A stretch of 64,000 nt of DNA. Origin: an uncultured Paludibaculum sp. GTDB taxonomy: Bacteria > Acidobacteriota > Terriglobia > Bryobacterales > Bryobacteraceae. Position 1 is the stretch's first letter. Every line of letters starts with the position of its first letter. Shown piece by piece: positions 55,440 through 63,894 of this stretch. The DNA lies in NCBI RefSeq assembly GCF_963665245.1, contig NZ_OY762267.1:4560001-4624000 (forward strand), read 5' to 3'. The translations under genes and the position numbers were made by a program. The notes under the pieces were generated by a model. It had not been told where the DNA came from. It ran no database searches and saw nothing but the letters and a program-made list of their open reading frames with translations.

Positions 55440-56176
55440 CGCAGCCGCAGACCATGCCGCCGGACGAGGCTCCGCGTCCCTCGCAGCCGTTCTGGTCGTG
55501 GATCGATGCGGCGCTTGTGTTCACGCTGGCCGTGCCCTGTTTGTTCTTGTCAGCGCTGCTGAGCAAGGGATTGTTCGCTTTAGCGTCCAGTCCGCCCAGC
55601 GATGCGGCGAAGGCGATCACCCTGCAGTTCGTCGCTTATGTGCTCTGGTTTGGAGTTCTGATCCTGCTGCTGAAGATCCGGTACGACGAGCCATTCTGGC
55701 CATCGCTGGGGTGGAGAGTGCCCTGGCCGGGGATGGGACCCACGCTCTTTGCCGGCCCGTTCCTGGTGTTTGCCGTCGCAATTCTGGGCCAGTTGTTGCA
55801 CACTCCGGTGATCGACAACTCGATTGAGAAGATGCTGCACGGGCGGATGTCGATCCTCCTGGTTGGGTTCTTTGCCAGCACGCTGGGTCCGCTGGCGGAG
55901 GAGTTGATCTTCCGCGGGTTCCTGCAGCCGCTGATGATCAGGACGTTTGGTATTGCGGCGGGGATTCTATTCAGCAGCCTGCCGTTCGCGCTGCTCCACG
56001 GCCCACAGTATTCCTGGAGTTGGCAGCACATCGTGCTGCTGGTTCTCGCTTCGAGTGTCTTTGGCTTCACGCGTCATCGCACTGGTTCGACGGCCGCGTC
56101 GACGCTGGTGCATGCTACCTACAACCTCACGTTTTTCGCGGGATTCCTGCTTCAAAGGAAGGAACTGTTTTCCTAA
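55436..56176 (+). CDS. CPBP-family intramembrane metalloprotease (Abi type)
   Basis: This 246-residue membrane protein has about six helices and the CPBP (Abi/CAAX-type) catalytic motifs: [16 protein letters not shown] (EExxxR), [12 protein letters not shown] (second His motif) and [13 protein letters not shown] (HxxxN). In eukaryotes the family includes CAAX-prenyl proteases; bacterial members process peptides or support immunity to bacteriocins. Substrate here unknown. It overlaps the upstream gene by 4 nt, and its TAA shares a base with the mtnA ATG (TAATG), so expression is coupled. Confidence 0.9.
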   Translation: MTQPQTMPPDEAPRPSQPFWSWIDAALVFTLAVPCLFLSALLSKGLFALASSPPSDAAKAITLQFVAYVLWFGVLILLLKIRYDEPFWPSLGWRVPWPGMGPTLFAGPFLVFAVAILGQLLHTPVIDNSIEKMLHGRMSILLVGFFASTLGPLAEELIFRGFLQPLMIRTFGIAAGILFSSLPFALLHGPQYSWSWQHIVLLVLASSVFGFTRHRTGSTAASTLVHATYNLTFFAGFLLQRKELFS

Positions 56177-57204
56177 TGGTTGAGACCATTCAATGGACCG
56201 ATGCCGGCGTGGTGATGATTGACCAGACGCGGCTGCCGAGGGTGGAGGCGTTTGTCACCTGCACCACATACGAAGAAATGGCTCATGCCATCAAGACGAT
56301 GGTCATTCGGGGCGCTCCAGCGATTGGCGTCGCAGCTGCGATGGGCGTCGCGTTGGGTGTGCTGAAGGCCGATCCGGCGAAGCTGGACGCCGAATTCGAA
56401 GTGATCTGTTCGACGCTCGCCGCGACGCGACCCACGGCTGTCAATCTGTTCTGGGCGATCGACCGGATGAAGAAACTCTACGCCACGTTGCAGGGCCAGC
56501 CGATCGAAGCGCTGCGCGAAGCGATGGTCAAGGAAGCGAAGCTGGTCTACCTCGAGGACATCGCAATCAACGAGGCGATTGGCGCGCATGGAGCTCCGCT
56601 GGTTCCGGACGGGAAGACGGTGTTGACGCACTGCAATGCGGGCGCGCTAGCGACGGCGGGATTCGGCACGGCGCTGGGTGTGATTCGCGCGGCGGTGAAT
56701 GCCGGCAAGAACATCGACGTATACGCCGATGAGACGCGGCCGTTCCTGCAAGGCGCGCGTTTGACGGTGTGGGAGCTGCAGCAGGACAACATCCCGGTCA
56801 AGCTGATCACCGACAACATGGCTGGCCATTTTCTAAAGAGCGGCCGGATCGGTTGCGTGGTGGTGGGTGCGGACCGCATTGCCCGCAACGGCGACGTCGC
56901 GAACAAGGTTGGGACCTACGGCGTGGCCGTGCTCGCCAAGGAGAACGGGGTTCCGTTCTATGTGGCCGCGCCGATCTCGACGCTGGATCTGACGCTGGAC
57001 AGCGGCGACCAGATCCCGATTGAACAGCGGCCGAGCACGGAAGTAACGGAAGTTTTTGGCGTGCCCGTGGCGCCGGAGAATACGGAGGTGGAGAACCCCG
57101 CGTTCGATGTGACACCCAACCGATATGTGGCGGGCATCATCACCGAAAAGGGCGTCGCACGTCCACCCTATGAGGAGAGCCTCACCCGGCTGGCCCAGGA
57201 ATAA
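56176..57204 (+). CDS. mtnA: S-methyl-5-thioribose-1-phosphate isomerase MtnA
   Basis: This 342-residue enzyme converts methylthioribose-1-phosphate to methylthioribulose-1-phosphate in methionine salvage. Family blocks: [55 protein letters not shown] (catalytic Cys), [20 protein letters not shown] and [20 protein letters not shown] (catalytic Asp). The related eIF2B-like proteins lack the Cys/Asp pair. Other methionine salvage genes are absent here. It follows the CPBP gene with a one-base overlap and is 3 nt from the next gene. Confidence 0.96.
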   Translation: MVETIQWTDAGVVMIDQTRLPRVEAFVTCTTYEEMAHAIKTMVIRGAPAIGVAAAMGVALGVLKADPAKLDAEFEVICSTLAATRPTAVNLFWAIDRMKKLYATLQGQPIEALREAMVKEAKLVYLEDIAINEAIGAHGAPLVPDGKTVLTHCNAGALATAGFGTALGVIRAAVNAGKNIDVYADETRPFLQGARLTVWELQQDNIPVKLITDNMAGHFLKSGRIGCVVVGADRIARNGDVANKVGTYGVAVLAKENGVPFYVAAPISTLDLTLDSGDQIPIEQRPSTEVTEVFGVPVAPENTEVENPAFDVTPNRYVAGIITEKGVARPPYEESLTRLAQE

Positions 57205-57207
57205 CTC

Positions 57208-57741
57208 ATGAAACAACTACTGCTTTTCTTCGTGCTCACGCTGAGCGCATTTGCCGGACCGCTAAGCGGCAAGCGCGTGGCCAGCTTTACCTTGGCCGAT
57301 GCCACGGGCAAGTACTACGACGTGCTCGATTTTCGCGGCAAAGTGCTGCTGATCGACATCATGAAGACGAATTGCCCGCACTGCCAGGCGCTGTCGCGGA
57401 CTCTGGAGCAGGTGAAGGCGAAGTACGGCGACAAGTTGGCCGTATTGTCGATCGTGAATCCGCCGGATGATCCCAAGACGGTTTCGGCCTATATCGCCAC
57501 CTACAAGGTGACGAACCCAGTGTTGTTCGACTTCGGGCAGGCGACAGCGGCGATGCTGAGGATCACGCCACAGAATCCGAGCATCAGCCTACCCACTCTG
57601 CTGATTGTCGATGCGCAGGGGATTGTGCGGTCGGATCTGGTGTATTCCGACTCACAGAGTGGGAGCTTCGCGGCCAATGGGCTAACTTCCCTAATCGACA
57701 AAGCCCTAGGTGCAGCGGCTGCTGCTCCAAAGAAGAAGTAG
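57208..57741 (+). CDS. Exported TlpA-like thioredoxin
   Basis: This 177-residue protein has a signal peptide (MKQLLLFFVLTLSAFAG) and a TlpA/AhpC-type thioredoxin fold: VASFTLADATGKYYDVLDFR, GKVLLIDIMKTNCPHCQALS with the CPHC redox pair (about 56-59), and SLPTLLIVDAQGIVRSDLVY with the cis-Pro. It would reduce or make disulfides in the periplasm, for example in cytochrome c maturation. The start follows CAGGA at 8 nt and is 3 nt after mtnA. The C-terminus is Ala/Lys-rich. No partner reductase lies nearby. Confidence 0.88.
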   Translation: MKQLLLFFVLTLSAFAGPLSGKRVASFTLADATGKYYDVLDFRGKVLLIDIMKTNCPHCQALSRTLEQVKAKYGDKLAVLSIVNPPDDPKTVSAYIATYKVTNPVLFDFGQATAAMLRITPQNPSISLPTLLIVDAQGIVRSDLVYSDSQSGSFAANGLTSLIDKALGAAAAAPKKK

Positions 57742-57783
57742 GTAGGGCTGAAGCCCCACGCGGACTGAAGTCCGCCCTCCTAC
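57742..57783. repeat. Two-hairpin TGAA-loop repeat element
   Basis: Two stems share a TGAA loop. GGGC-TGAA-GCCC lies at 57745-57756 and GCGGAC-TGAA-GTCCGC at 57760-57775. An outer pair (GTAGG 57742-57746 and CCTAC 57779-57783) could close both, with the first bases shared. The element fills the 49-nt gap between convergent genes. It resembles a REP-like dispersed element and may also act as a terminator. Confidence 0.65.
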
Positions 57784-57790
57784 GGGTGCC

Positions 57791-58471
57791 CTACAGATCG
57801 GCGAGTTTCCAGAGGCCCAGGGCCTTGTCTTCATAGCCCCCGCCGGACTCGGTGCAGCCCTCCACGAGAACGCGGACCGGAGCCGGCCAGCGGAAGGGCT
57901 CCAATTCGAAGTTCAACATGCGCCAGTCACCGTTCAGGATGTCGTCGTTGCGTTCGCACTCCAGGAACGTGGTGGTGAGCAGCCAGGTGGAGCCGCTACG
58001 CTTCAGGTTGGCGACGGCCCGCCGCACGTTCTCCAGGGAAAGGTGAACCAGGCAGTCGCGGCAGAAAACGACGTCGGCGCGCGGCAGTTCGTCACTGCAG
58101 AGATCGAGGCGGAGGAACTCCTTGCCCGGCTGACCAGCGAACTTTGCGCGGTTGGCTTGCACGAGTGTTTCGACCAGATCCGCGCCGATGTAACGCCTGA
58201 TGGGCAGATCGGCCTTGCTCAGCCAGCCGAAGTCACCGCAGGGGATGTCGAGGAGTGTTTTGGCACCGAGATCGGCGAGAAGTTTGGGCAGTTCCTCACG
58301 CAGTCGAAGCGTGGCGGAGTCTTCCGAACCGAGACCGGAGACGGATTCGTCCGCACCCCAGAGGTTCGTGTCGTGGATGGTCGTGAAGACCTTGTCGAGG
58401 GGGAGTTCCTTGAGTTCCGAGGCCTTCTCGCGAAAGCGGACACTGGCTGTGACGGGGGGACGGGGTTTCAT
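57791..58471 (-). CDS. Class I SAM-dependent methyltransferase
   Basis: This 226-residue protein has the nucleotide-binding core KTLLDIPCGDFGWLSKADLP (motif I, variant GxFxW), IGADLVETLVQANRAKF, LRLDLCSDELPRADVVFCRD and LVHLSLENVRRAVANLKRS. The DIPCGDFGW motif is typical of a group of uncharacterised bacterial methyltransferases. No signal peptide is present. Its ATG overlaps the stop of the threonine-dehydratase gene (ATGA), so it is the last gene of the three-gene operon. Substrate unknown. Confidence 0.86.
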   Translation of the reverse strand: MKPRPPVTASVRFREKASELKELPLDKVFTTIHDTNLWGADESVSGLGSEDSATLRLREELPKLLADLGAKTLLDIPCGDFGWLSKADLPIRRYIGADLVETLVQANRAKFAGQPGKEFLRLDLCSDELPRADVVFCRDCLVHLSLENVRRAVANLKRSGSTWLLTTTFLECERNDDILNGDWRMLNFELEPFRWPAPVRVLVEGCTESGGGYEDKALGLWKLADL

Positions 58472-59418
58472 AAAGTCGCTAATACCTCCAGATCCACATT
58501 GCCGCCGCTGAGGATCACTCCGATGCGGCGCAGTTCCTTGGGCAGTTTGCCGTGGAGTACGGCCGAGGCGCCTACCACGCCGCTGGGCTCTACCAGCAAC
58601 TTCATGCGCGTCATGACGAACTTCGTTGTCTCCTTGATCTCGTCCTCCGTCACCAGCAGGACGTCCTCCACCAGTTCCTGGATGATGGGGAAGGTGAGCG
58701 CTCCGGGTTTGGTGGTGCGCAGGCCGTCGGCGATGGTTGCCGGCGAGTCGATCTCTACCGGTTTGCCCTCGCGCCGCGAGAGCCAGTAGTCGTTGCCTAG
58801 TTCGGGTTCCACTCCGAAGATGCGGATGGAGGGCTTCAGGGCCTTGGCTGCGATTGCGGATCCGGCCAGGAGTCCGCCTCCGCCGAGGCAGACCACTAGC
58901 GCATCCAATGTCGGCGCCTGTTCCAGCAGTTCCAGAGCGCAGGTGCCGGCTCCGGCGACGATCCAGGGATGATCGAAGGGCGGAACCAGCATGGCTCCGG
59001 TCTCTTCGGAGATCTTGCGACCGATGGCTTCACGCGATTCCTTCAGCCGGTCGTAGGTGATGACGTTGGCGCCGTTGGCTCGCGTGGCCGCCAGTTTCGA
59101 CTTAGGCGCATCGTCTGGCATGATGAGCGTGGCCTTCACGCCGAGCTTACGGGCGGCGATGGCCACGGCCTGCGCATGATTGCCGGAAGAGAAGCCCACC
59201 ACACCCAGAGCGCGCTGCTCCGGTGTCATGGAATAGAGGAAGTTGGACGCCCCTCGAATCTTGAAGGCTCCGCCCTTCTGGAGGTTCTCGCACTTGAAGA
59301 AGACTTCGCAGCCGGAACGCCGATCGAAGCTGCCCGAGGTCCACACCGGCGTCTTGCGGGCGATGGGCGCGATGCGCACCGCCGCCGCGCGTATTTCGTC
59401 GATCGTCACGGACGCCAT
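58468..59418 (-). CDS. PLP-dependent threonine/serine dehydratase
   Basis: From ATG 59416-59418 this is 316 residues; the TTG directly upstream gives one more. The PLP Lys lies in GGAFKIRGASNFLYS (Lys53), SSGNHAQAVAIAARKLGV is the phosphate/substrate loop, and VCLGGGGLLAGSAIAAKAL is the PLP-phosphate glycine loop. Fold type II enzymes of this size act as threonine/serine dehydratases or serine racemases; the two cannot be separated by eye. No ACT regulatory domain is present, so the catabolic form is more likely. The start shares a base with the stop of the frameshifted dehydrogenase (TGATG). Confidence 0.9.
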   Translation of the reverse strand: MASVTIDEIRAAAVRIAPIARKTPVWTSGSFDRRSGCEVFFKCENLQKGGAFKIRGASNFLYSMTPEQRALGVVGFSSGNHAQAVAIAARKLGVKATLIMPDDAPKSKLAATRANGANVITYDRLKESREAIGRKISEETGAMLVPPFDHPWIVAGAGTCALELLEQAPTLDALVVCLGGGGLLAGSAIAAKALKPSIRIFGVEPELGNDYWLSRREGKPVEIDSPATIADGLRTTKPGALTFPIIQELVEDVLLVTEDEIKETTKFVMTRMKLLVEPSGVVGASAVLHGKLPKELRRIGVILSGGNVDLEVLATL

Positions 59419-60346
59419 CAATAGCCCGCCTTCTTGTCGGTGATGTTCTTGAGTGGTTCGCCCGCTGCGAACAGGGTGTAGTTTTCGAGAAAGAGTTCCA
59501 TGGCCTCATACAGCCAGGTGGCCGTGTTGTCGGAGCAGTGGGGGGAGAGCAGGACGTTGTCGAGCGCCCAGAGGGGATGATCCTCGGGCAGCGGTTCTTC
59601 GTCGAAAACGTCCAGCACGGCGCCGCGAATCCAGTTTTCACGCAGGGTGTGCAGCAGCGCGGGTTCATCGACAACGGGTCCGCGGCCGAGGTTGATGAGC
59701 ACCGCCTCGGGCTTCATCATGCGGAGTTCGCGTTCGCCGATCAGGCCGCGGGTCTCAGGTGTCAGAGGCGCCCCTACCAACAGGTAGTCCGACTTCTTCA
59801 GAATCGTTTCGAACTCTTCGCGCGAATGGCGTCGGCCGATGCCGTGGACGAACATCCCGAAGGCGTTGGCCAATGATGCGGTGGCACGTCCGATGGCGCC
59901 ATGGCCGATGATGCCCAGCGTTGCGCCGTGCAGCTCCGTGACGGTGAACTTCTCCCAGCGGCGCTCACGATGCTGGCGGCGCATGCGGCGGATGTCCTTG
60001 GCGAACCAGAGCATGCCGGTGATGGCGAATTCGCCCAGCGAGCGGGCGAAGACTCCGCGGCCATTCGTCAGAGTCACATCGCTCTCGACGAGCGCGGGAA
60101 GAGCAACGTCTCGAGTCCGGCCCACATGGAATGAACCCACTGGATCCGCGGCGCCATCGCCCAGACTTCTTCAACGACCGGGCGTGCGACCGCGCCCACC
60201 AGCAGGATGTCCGCTTCCGGAGCCGCCTGAATGAAGGCTTCCGCGGTATCGCCGGCCACGACGCGGGACTCCGGTGGCAGACGGTCGAGCAGCGTCAGAT
60301 GCCGGGCTGTTGGGCTATTCAGAACCAGGATCGTATGTCCAGCCAT
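59418..60346 (-). pseudogene. D-2-hydroxyacid dehydrogenase broken by a one-base frameshift
   Basis: The N-terminal part (ATG 60344-60346, GGAGAG upstream: MAGHTILVLNSPTARHLTLL to WVHSMWAGLETLLFP) is in one frame and runs into a stop (60074-60076). The remainder (ALVESDVTLTNGRGVFARSL onwards) is in another frame and ends at 59418. The join is at the GGG run 60096-60098 (CCC on the coding strand). One more C would restore TTC CCC GCG CTC GTC and the family sequence. The C-terminal part keeps NAD-binding GIIGHGAIGRATASLANAFG and the catalytic INLGRGPVVDEPALL and PHCSDNTATW blocks. Either a real pseudogene or a sequencing error; if intact it would be a 309-residue SerA/GyaR-like reductase. Confidence 0.88.
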
Positions 60347-60448
60347 CAACTCTCCATTCCCAGGGATTGTGCGCCGGCGCTGGCCGGGTCTAGCCTCAGT
60401 ATAAAGCCCGCCTTGCGGCTGCCATCGATACTACGGGACACTGAAGAG

Positions 60449-61126
60449 GTGGAAGGCTACTGCACCTGCGGGGCGAAGCTCCTGCCGGATTCTCAATTCT
60501 GTCATCGCTGTGGCCGCCCGTTGCGAGACGACGTCGGTGTGGCGGAAGAACCGGAGGCGACGCCGGGCGAGGCCGTGGCGGAGGTCCCGCCCGTCGTCAA
60601 GCCGGAGTTCGTCCAGATTATTGCGCCCGCGCCGGCGGATATCAGCTTTCGCAACGGCACGGCTGTAAGGGTAGGGTTTCTGGCGGCTGCCATCGTGCAA
60701 TTGCTGATGACGCTGGCAGCGACGGTGGCAGGTCCGATCGCGATGCCGATCGTGTTGTGTGCCGGCGGCTACTATGCGGTGTTCCTCTACCGGCGCCGGA
60801 CGGGCGCGGGTCTGACGGTAGCCAACGGCGCGCGGATGGGCTGGATCACCGGTGTGTTCACGTTTGTGATTACCACCGTATTCTTCACACTGGGCATGGC
60901 GGCGCTGGCCGGCAGCAATCAGTTGATGCAAGCCTACAAGGAAAGTGCGGCCGGGTTTGGACTGCCGCCCGACGCAGCCGCGAAGCTCCAAAAGGTGATG
61001 GAGGATCCCGCGGCCTTCGGGCTGTCGATTGTATTCACGCTGATCCTGCAGTTCTTCCTGTTGACAGTGCTGTGCTCAGCGGGCGGCGCGCTGTGCGCGA
61101 AGCTGAACCAGAACCGGAAGGTTTAG
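60449..61126 (+). CDS. Zinc-ribbon membrane protein of unknown function
   Basis: The GTG at 60449 starts directly at a zinc ribbon (EGYCTCGAKLLPDSQFCHRCGRPLRD, four Cys), giving 225 residues. An upstream open frame to 60131 lacks sensible composition. After a Pro/Glu-rich linker (about 30-70) come about four membrane helices: VGFLAAAIVQLLMTLAATVA, PIAMPIVLCAGGYYAVFLYR, WITGVFTFVITTVFFTLGMA and LSIVFTLILQFFLLTVLCSA. Zinc-ribbon membrane proteins of this layout are common, but their role is unknown. The first helical half resembles DUF4199-like segments. It lies divergent from the dehydrogenase operon. Confidence 0.75.
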   Translation: MEGYCTCGAKLLPDSQFCHRCGRPLRDDVGVAEEPEATPGEAVAEVPPVVKPEFVQIIAPAPADISFRNGTAVRVGFLAAAIVQLLMTLAATVAGPIAMPIVLCAGGYYAVFLYRRRTGAGLTVANGARMGWITGVFTFVITTVFFTLGMAALAGSNQLMQAYKESAAGFGLPPDAAAKLQKVMEDPAAFGLSIVFTLILQFFLLTVLCSAGGALCAKLNQNRKV

Positions 61127-61169
61127 TGCCTGGTTTCTGAAGATCGCACACGTATCGGTGGTAAGCTCT

Positions 61170-61197
61170 CAGCGATCAGCAATCAGCAGTCAGCCCG
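61170..61197. repeat. Four-copy heptamer repeat (CAGCNAT)
   Basis: Four consecutive heptamers lie between convergent genes: CAGCGAT, CAGCAAT, CAGCAGT and CAGCCCG. The register CAGC is kept in all four. Short tandem heptamer repeats of this type are known in intergenic regions of cyanobacteria and other bacteria and may form a loose secondary structure. No function is known. Confidence 0.6.
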
Positions 61198-61255
61198 CCC
61201 AGTGTAGCTGACGGCTGGGTCACAAATACGTCACGGTAGTTCCGAACGTGAGTAC

Positions 61256-62158
61256 TTAGGCGAGCCTGCGGCGCCGGGCCTCGGCTCGTTTCACTACGGC
61301 GACGCCCGTGAAGATGACCACCATGGCAATCGCTTCCCGAACGCCAAACGCCTCTCGATAGAACACCCAGCCGAGGGACACCGCCACCAGCGGATTCACA
61401 TAGTTGTAGAGCGACACCATGGACACCGGCAGACGGTCGAGTGCGAAGACATAGCTGGAGTAGCCGATGATGGAGCCGAAGAACACCAGATAGAGCGCCG
61501 CTGAGATGCCCTTCTGGGACCAATGGATGGGCCCCTGGAAGTAGAGCGCGACGGGGATGAAGGCGAGGCCAGCGGCCAGTTGCTGCACTCCGCCCGACAC
61601 GATGGGATGTGCCTTGGATTGCAGCCGGCGCTGCAGCATCGAGCCGAGCGACCAGGAGAGGCAGCCCACCTGCAGAATGCAGAAACCGAGGATCAAGTGC
61701 TTACCGGCGGCACCGCCTGCCAAAGCGCCGGGGCCCACGAGAAGAGCCGCTCCGCCCAGGCCAATCGCCATGCCGATGAGCGTGGGGCCGTGCAAAGGGT
61801 TGCGGGGCGGAATCAGCGCATCGAGCCCCACCATCCAGAACGGAGAGATGGTGATAATGAGGGCCGCCAGGCCGCTGGGGATCATCGTTTCGGCCCAAAC
61901 CAGACCTCCGGTGCCCAAGCCCACGAGCAGGATGCCATTGAGCGCATTGCGCAGGAGTTCCTGACCCCGCGGGATGTGAGCCCCCATGCACAGGGCGCCG
62001 ATCAGCAGAAGGCTGCCGGACAGCGTGAAGCGAACGGCCACCAGAAGCGCCGGTGGAAAGGTCTCGAGGGCCATCCGAATGCCCAGATAGGTGGTGCCCC
62101 AGAAGAAACAGACGGACACAAGGGCGGCATACGCAGTGAACTGGGGGTGATTCCTCAA
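61256..62158 (-). CDS. EamA-family (DMT) transporter
   Basis: From TTG 62156-62158 this is 300 residues. Ten membrane helices in two EamA repeats are evident; the first starts AALVSVCFFWGTTYLGIRMA and a later block reads LYLVFFGSIIGYSSYVFALD. These permeases export amino acids, metabolites or drugs. The start is uncertain: an in-frame GTG-rich extension to 62245 adds 29 polar residues, but the ribosome binding site is weak in either case. It diverges from the PfkB gene across a 46-nt gap. Confidence 0.88.
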   Translation of the reverse strand: MRNHPQFTAYAALVSVCFFWGTTYLGIRMALETFPPALLVAVRFTLSGSLLLIGALCMGAHIPRGQELLRNALNGILLVGLGTGGLVWAETMIPSGLAALIITISPFWMVGLDALIPPRNPLHGPTLIGMAIGLGGAALLVGPGALAGGAAGKHLILGFCILQVGCLSWSLGSMLQRRLQSKAHPIVSGGVQQLAAGLAFIPVALYFQGPIHWSQKGISAALYLVFFGSIIGYSSYVFALDRLPVSMVSLYNYVNPLVAVSLGWVFYREAFGVREAIAMVVIFTGVAVVKRAEARRRRLA

Positions 62159-62204
62159 ATTGTAAGCGTAGCATCCGGATCTCTGACTCCGATAAACTGA
62201 TGGG

Positions 62205-63137
62205 TTGATTCTCACCCTCACCGCGAATCCCGCCATTGACCGCAACGTTGCCGTCGATCGCCTGGTCTTCGAAGATCGCGCCTATATTCTGTCGACGCGC
62301 GAATCGGCCGGCGGGCGGGGCATCAATGCGTCGTTTGTGATTCACAGTTTTGGCGGGCCGACGCTGGCCATTGCCATCTGTGGCGGGAAGTCGGGCAAGC
62401 TGCTGGAGGGGTTTCTCAGCCATGCCGAGTTTCCGTGCGACCTTGTCCGGGTGCGGCACGAGATCCGCACCAATTTCACGGTGGCCGACAAGAATGGGCT
62501 GGCGGTCAAGCTGAATGAACATGGTCCGGCCCTCAGCCAGGCGGAACTGGCGCGGCTGGAACGGACCGTGCGCCACCGGATGAAGGAAGCACAGTGGCTG
62601 ATGCTGTGCGGCAGCTTGCCACCGGGTGTGCCGGCGGAGTTCTATGCCCGGCTGATCCATGCGGCCACGAAGTTGGGCGTCAAGACGCTTTTGGATACGG
62701 ATGGAGAAGCGGTGGAGGCGGCGCTGGAGCAGGGGCCGACCGTGGTGACGCCGAATCAACCGGAGGCGGAGCGGCTGTTGAACCGCGCCCTGCTGACGCG
62801 GAATCACTTCCAGGAAGCGGCCGAACGGATTCGCGGGATGGGCGCCAAGAACGTGATTCTGTCGCTGGGTGCGCGCGGCGCCCTGGGCGCGTTTGAAGAC
62901 GGCGCCATCTGGGAAGCGATCCCGCCGCGCATTGACGCTTTGTGCCCCATTGGCGCGGGCGACGCACTGGCCGCGGCGTATGCCTGGGCGGCGCATGACG
63001 GGAAAGCCGCAGTGGATTCGCTGCGTTGGGGGGTGGCGGCGGGTACGGCGTCAGCACGCCTGCCGGGTGTGAGCTTCGCCAACCTGCAACAGACTCGTGA
63101 GGTCTACGGCCGTGTCGAAGTCCGGCGCCTGAATTAG
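62205..63137 (+). CDS. PfkB-family sugar kinase (1-phosphofructokinase-like)
   Basis: This 310-residue kinase starts at TTG and has the ribokinase fold: LTLTANPAIDRNVAVDRLV, SAGGRGINASFVIHSFGG, WLMLCGSLPPGVPAEFYARL and the catalytic CPIGAGDALAAAYAWAAHDG near the C-terminus. The TLTANPAID opening marks the hexose-phosphate group with 1-phosphofructokinase and tagatose-6-phosphate kinase. It phosphorylates a sugar-phosphate with ATP; the substrate is not settled. No PTS genes adjoin it. Its 3' end overlaps convergent cobA by 87 nt. Confidence 0.9.
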   Translation: MILTLTANPAIDRNVAVDRLVFEDRAYILSTRESAGGRGINASFVIHSFGGPTLAIAICGGKSGKLLEGFLSHAEFPCDLVRVRHEIRTNFTVADKNGLAVKLNEHGPALSQAELARLERTVRHRMKEAQWLMLCGSLPPGVPAEFYARLIHAATKLGVKTLLDTDGEAVEAALEQGPTVVTPNQPEAERLLNRALLTRNHFQEAAERIRGMGAKNVILSLGARGALGAFEDGAIWEAIPPRIDALCPIGAGDALAAAYAWAAHDGKAAVDSLRWGVAAGTASARLPGVSFANLQQTREVYGRVEVRRLN

Positions 63138-63836
63138 CTGGCCGCGCAGGTTTACCACGGCGCCCACCACCATTACCGCGGGCGAGCCCACATCACAAAG
63201 CCCCGCTTCGCGAAGGGTCGTGACGATCACACGCTCCCGGGGCGTGGATCCATTTTCCACAAAAGCAACCGGCGTAGACGCGTCGCGGCCAGCTGCGATG
63301 AGACAGTCCGCGATTTCCGCGCGGCGTCCGACACCCATGAGAATGACGAGCGTGTCGACGTGCGCGTAGGCGGACCACTCCTGGCAGGCGGCGGGGTACC
63401 GGTGGCCGGTGACGACGGCAAAACCACCCGCGATGCCACGGTAAGTGACTGGAATGCCAGCCAGTTCCGGGACGCAGATGGCGGAGCTCAAACCCGGCGT
63501 CACCTCGACGTCCCAGCCGCGCGATACCAGCCAGCGCCACTCTTCGCCGCCGCGACCGAACACCATGGGGTCGCCGCCCTTCAAGCGGACCACGGTCTGA
63601 TGCCGGCGGCCGCAGTCTTCCAAGAGGTCCAGGATGTGGCGCTGGATCTCTTCCTGGCGGCCCTCTTCCTTGCCGACATCGTGAAGCTCGGCGCCGGGGT
63701 GGATCAATTCGAGGACTTCGCGGGTCACCAGACGGTCATACAGCACGGCATCGGCCCGGGCCAGAATGCGGGCCGCACGGACGGTGAGGAGGTCCGCGCG
63801 TCCGGGTCCGGCTCCGACGATGTGTATGGTGCTCAT
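63051..63836 (-). CDS. cobA: Uroporphyrinogen-III C-methyltransferase (CobA/SumT)
   Basis: This 261-residue enzyme adds two methyl groups to uroporphyrinogen III to form precorrin-2, the branch point to sirohaem and cobalamin. Motifs: IHIVGAGPGRADLLTVRAAR, DAVLYDRLVTREVLELIHPG, VVRLKGGDPMVFGRGGEE, EVTPGLSSAICVPELAGIPV and VILMGVGRR. The sirohaem domains of CysG are absent. It starts at ATG with a weak ribosome binding site. Its last 87 nt are antisense to the PfkB gene, and both tails look real. The upstream neighbour on the same strand is the partial gene at the right edge. Confidence 0.95.
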   Translation of the reverse strand: MSTIHIVGAGPGRADLLTVRAARILARADAVLYDRLVTREVLELIHPGAELHDVGKEEGRQEEIQRHILDLLEDCGRRHQTVVRLKGGDPMVFGRGGEEWRWLVSRGWDVEVTPGLSSAICVPELAGIPVTYRGIAGGFAVVTGHRYPAACQEWSAYAHVDTLVILMGVGRRAEIADCLIAAGRDASTPVAFVENGSTPRERVIVTTLREAGLCDVGSPAVMVVGAVVNLRGQLIQAPDFDTAVDLTSLLQVGEAHTRQAC

Positions 63837-63845
63837 GGGGAGGGA

Positions 63846-63860
63846 CTAGCCTCAGGCTAG
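63846..63860. repeat. Short inverted repeat upstream of cobA
   Basis: CTAGCCT, one C, AGGCTAG form a 7-bp perfect inverted repeat between cobA and the partial gene on the same strand. It could be a weak terminator of the upstream gene or an operator; no U-tract follows it. Confidence 0.35.
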
Positions 63861-63894
63861 CATAAGGCCTCAAAGCCTATCAACAAAGTGAGTA

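Noticed and set aside
60090-60104. Programmed ribosomal frameshift in the hydroxyacid dehydrogenase
   Set aside because: The CTCTTCCCG context does not fit a slippery X-XXY-YYZ heptamer, and no stimulatory hairpin follows. A missing base explains the split more simply.
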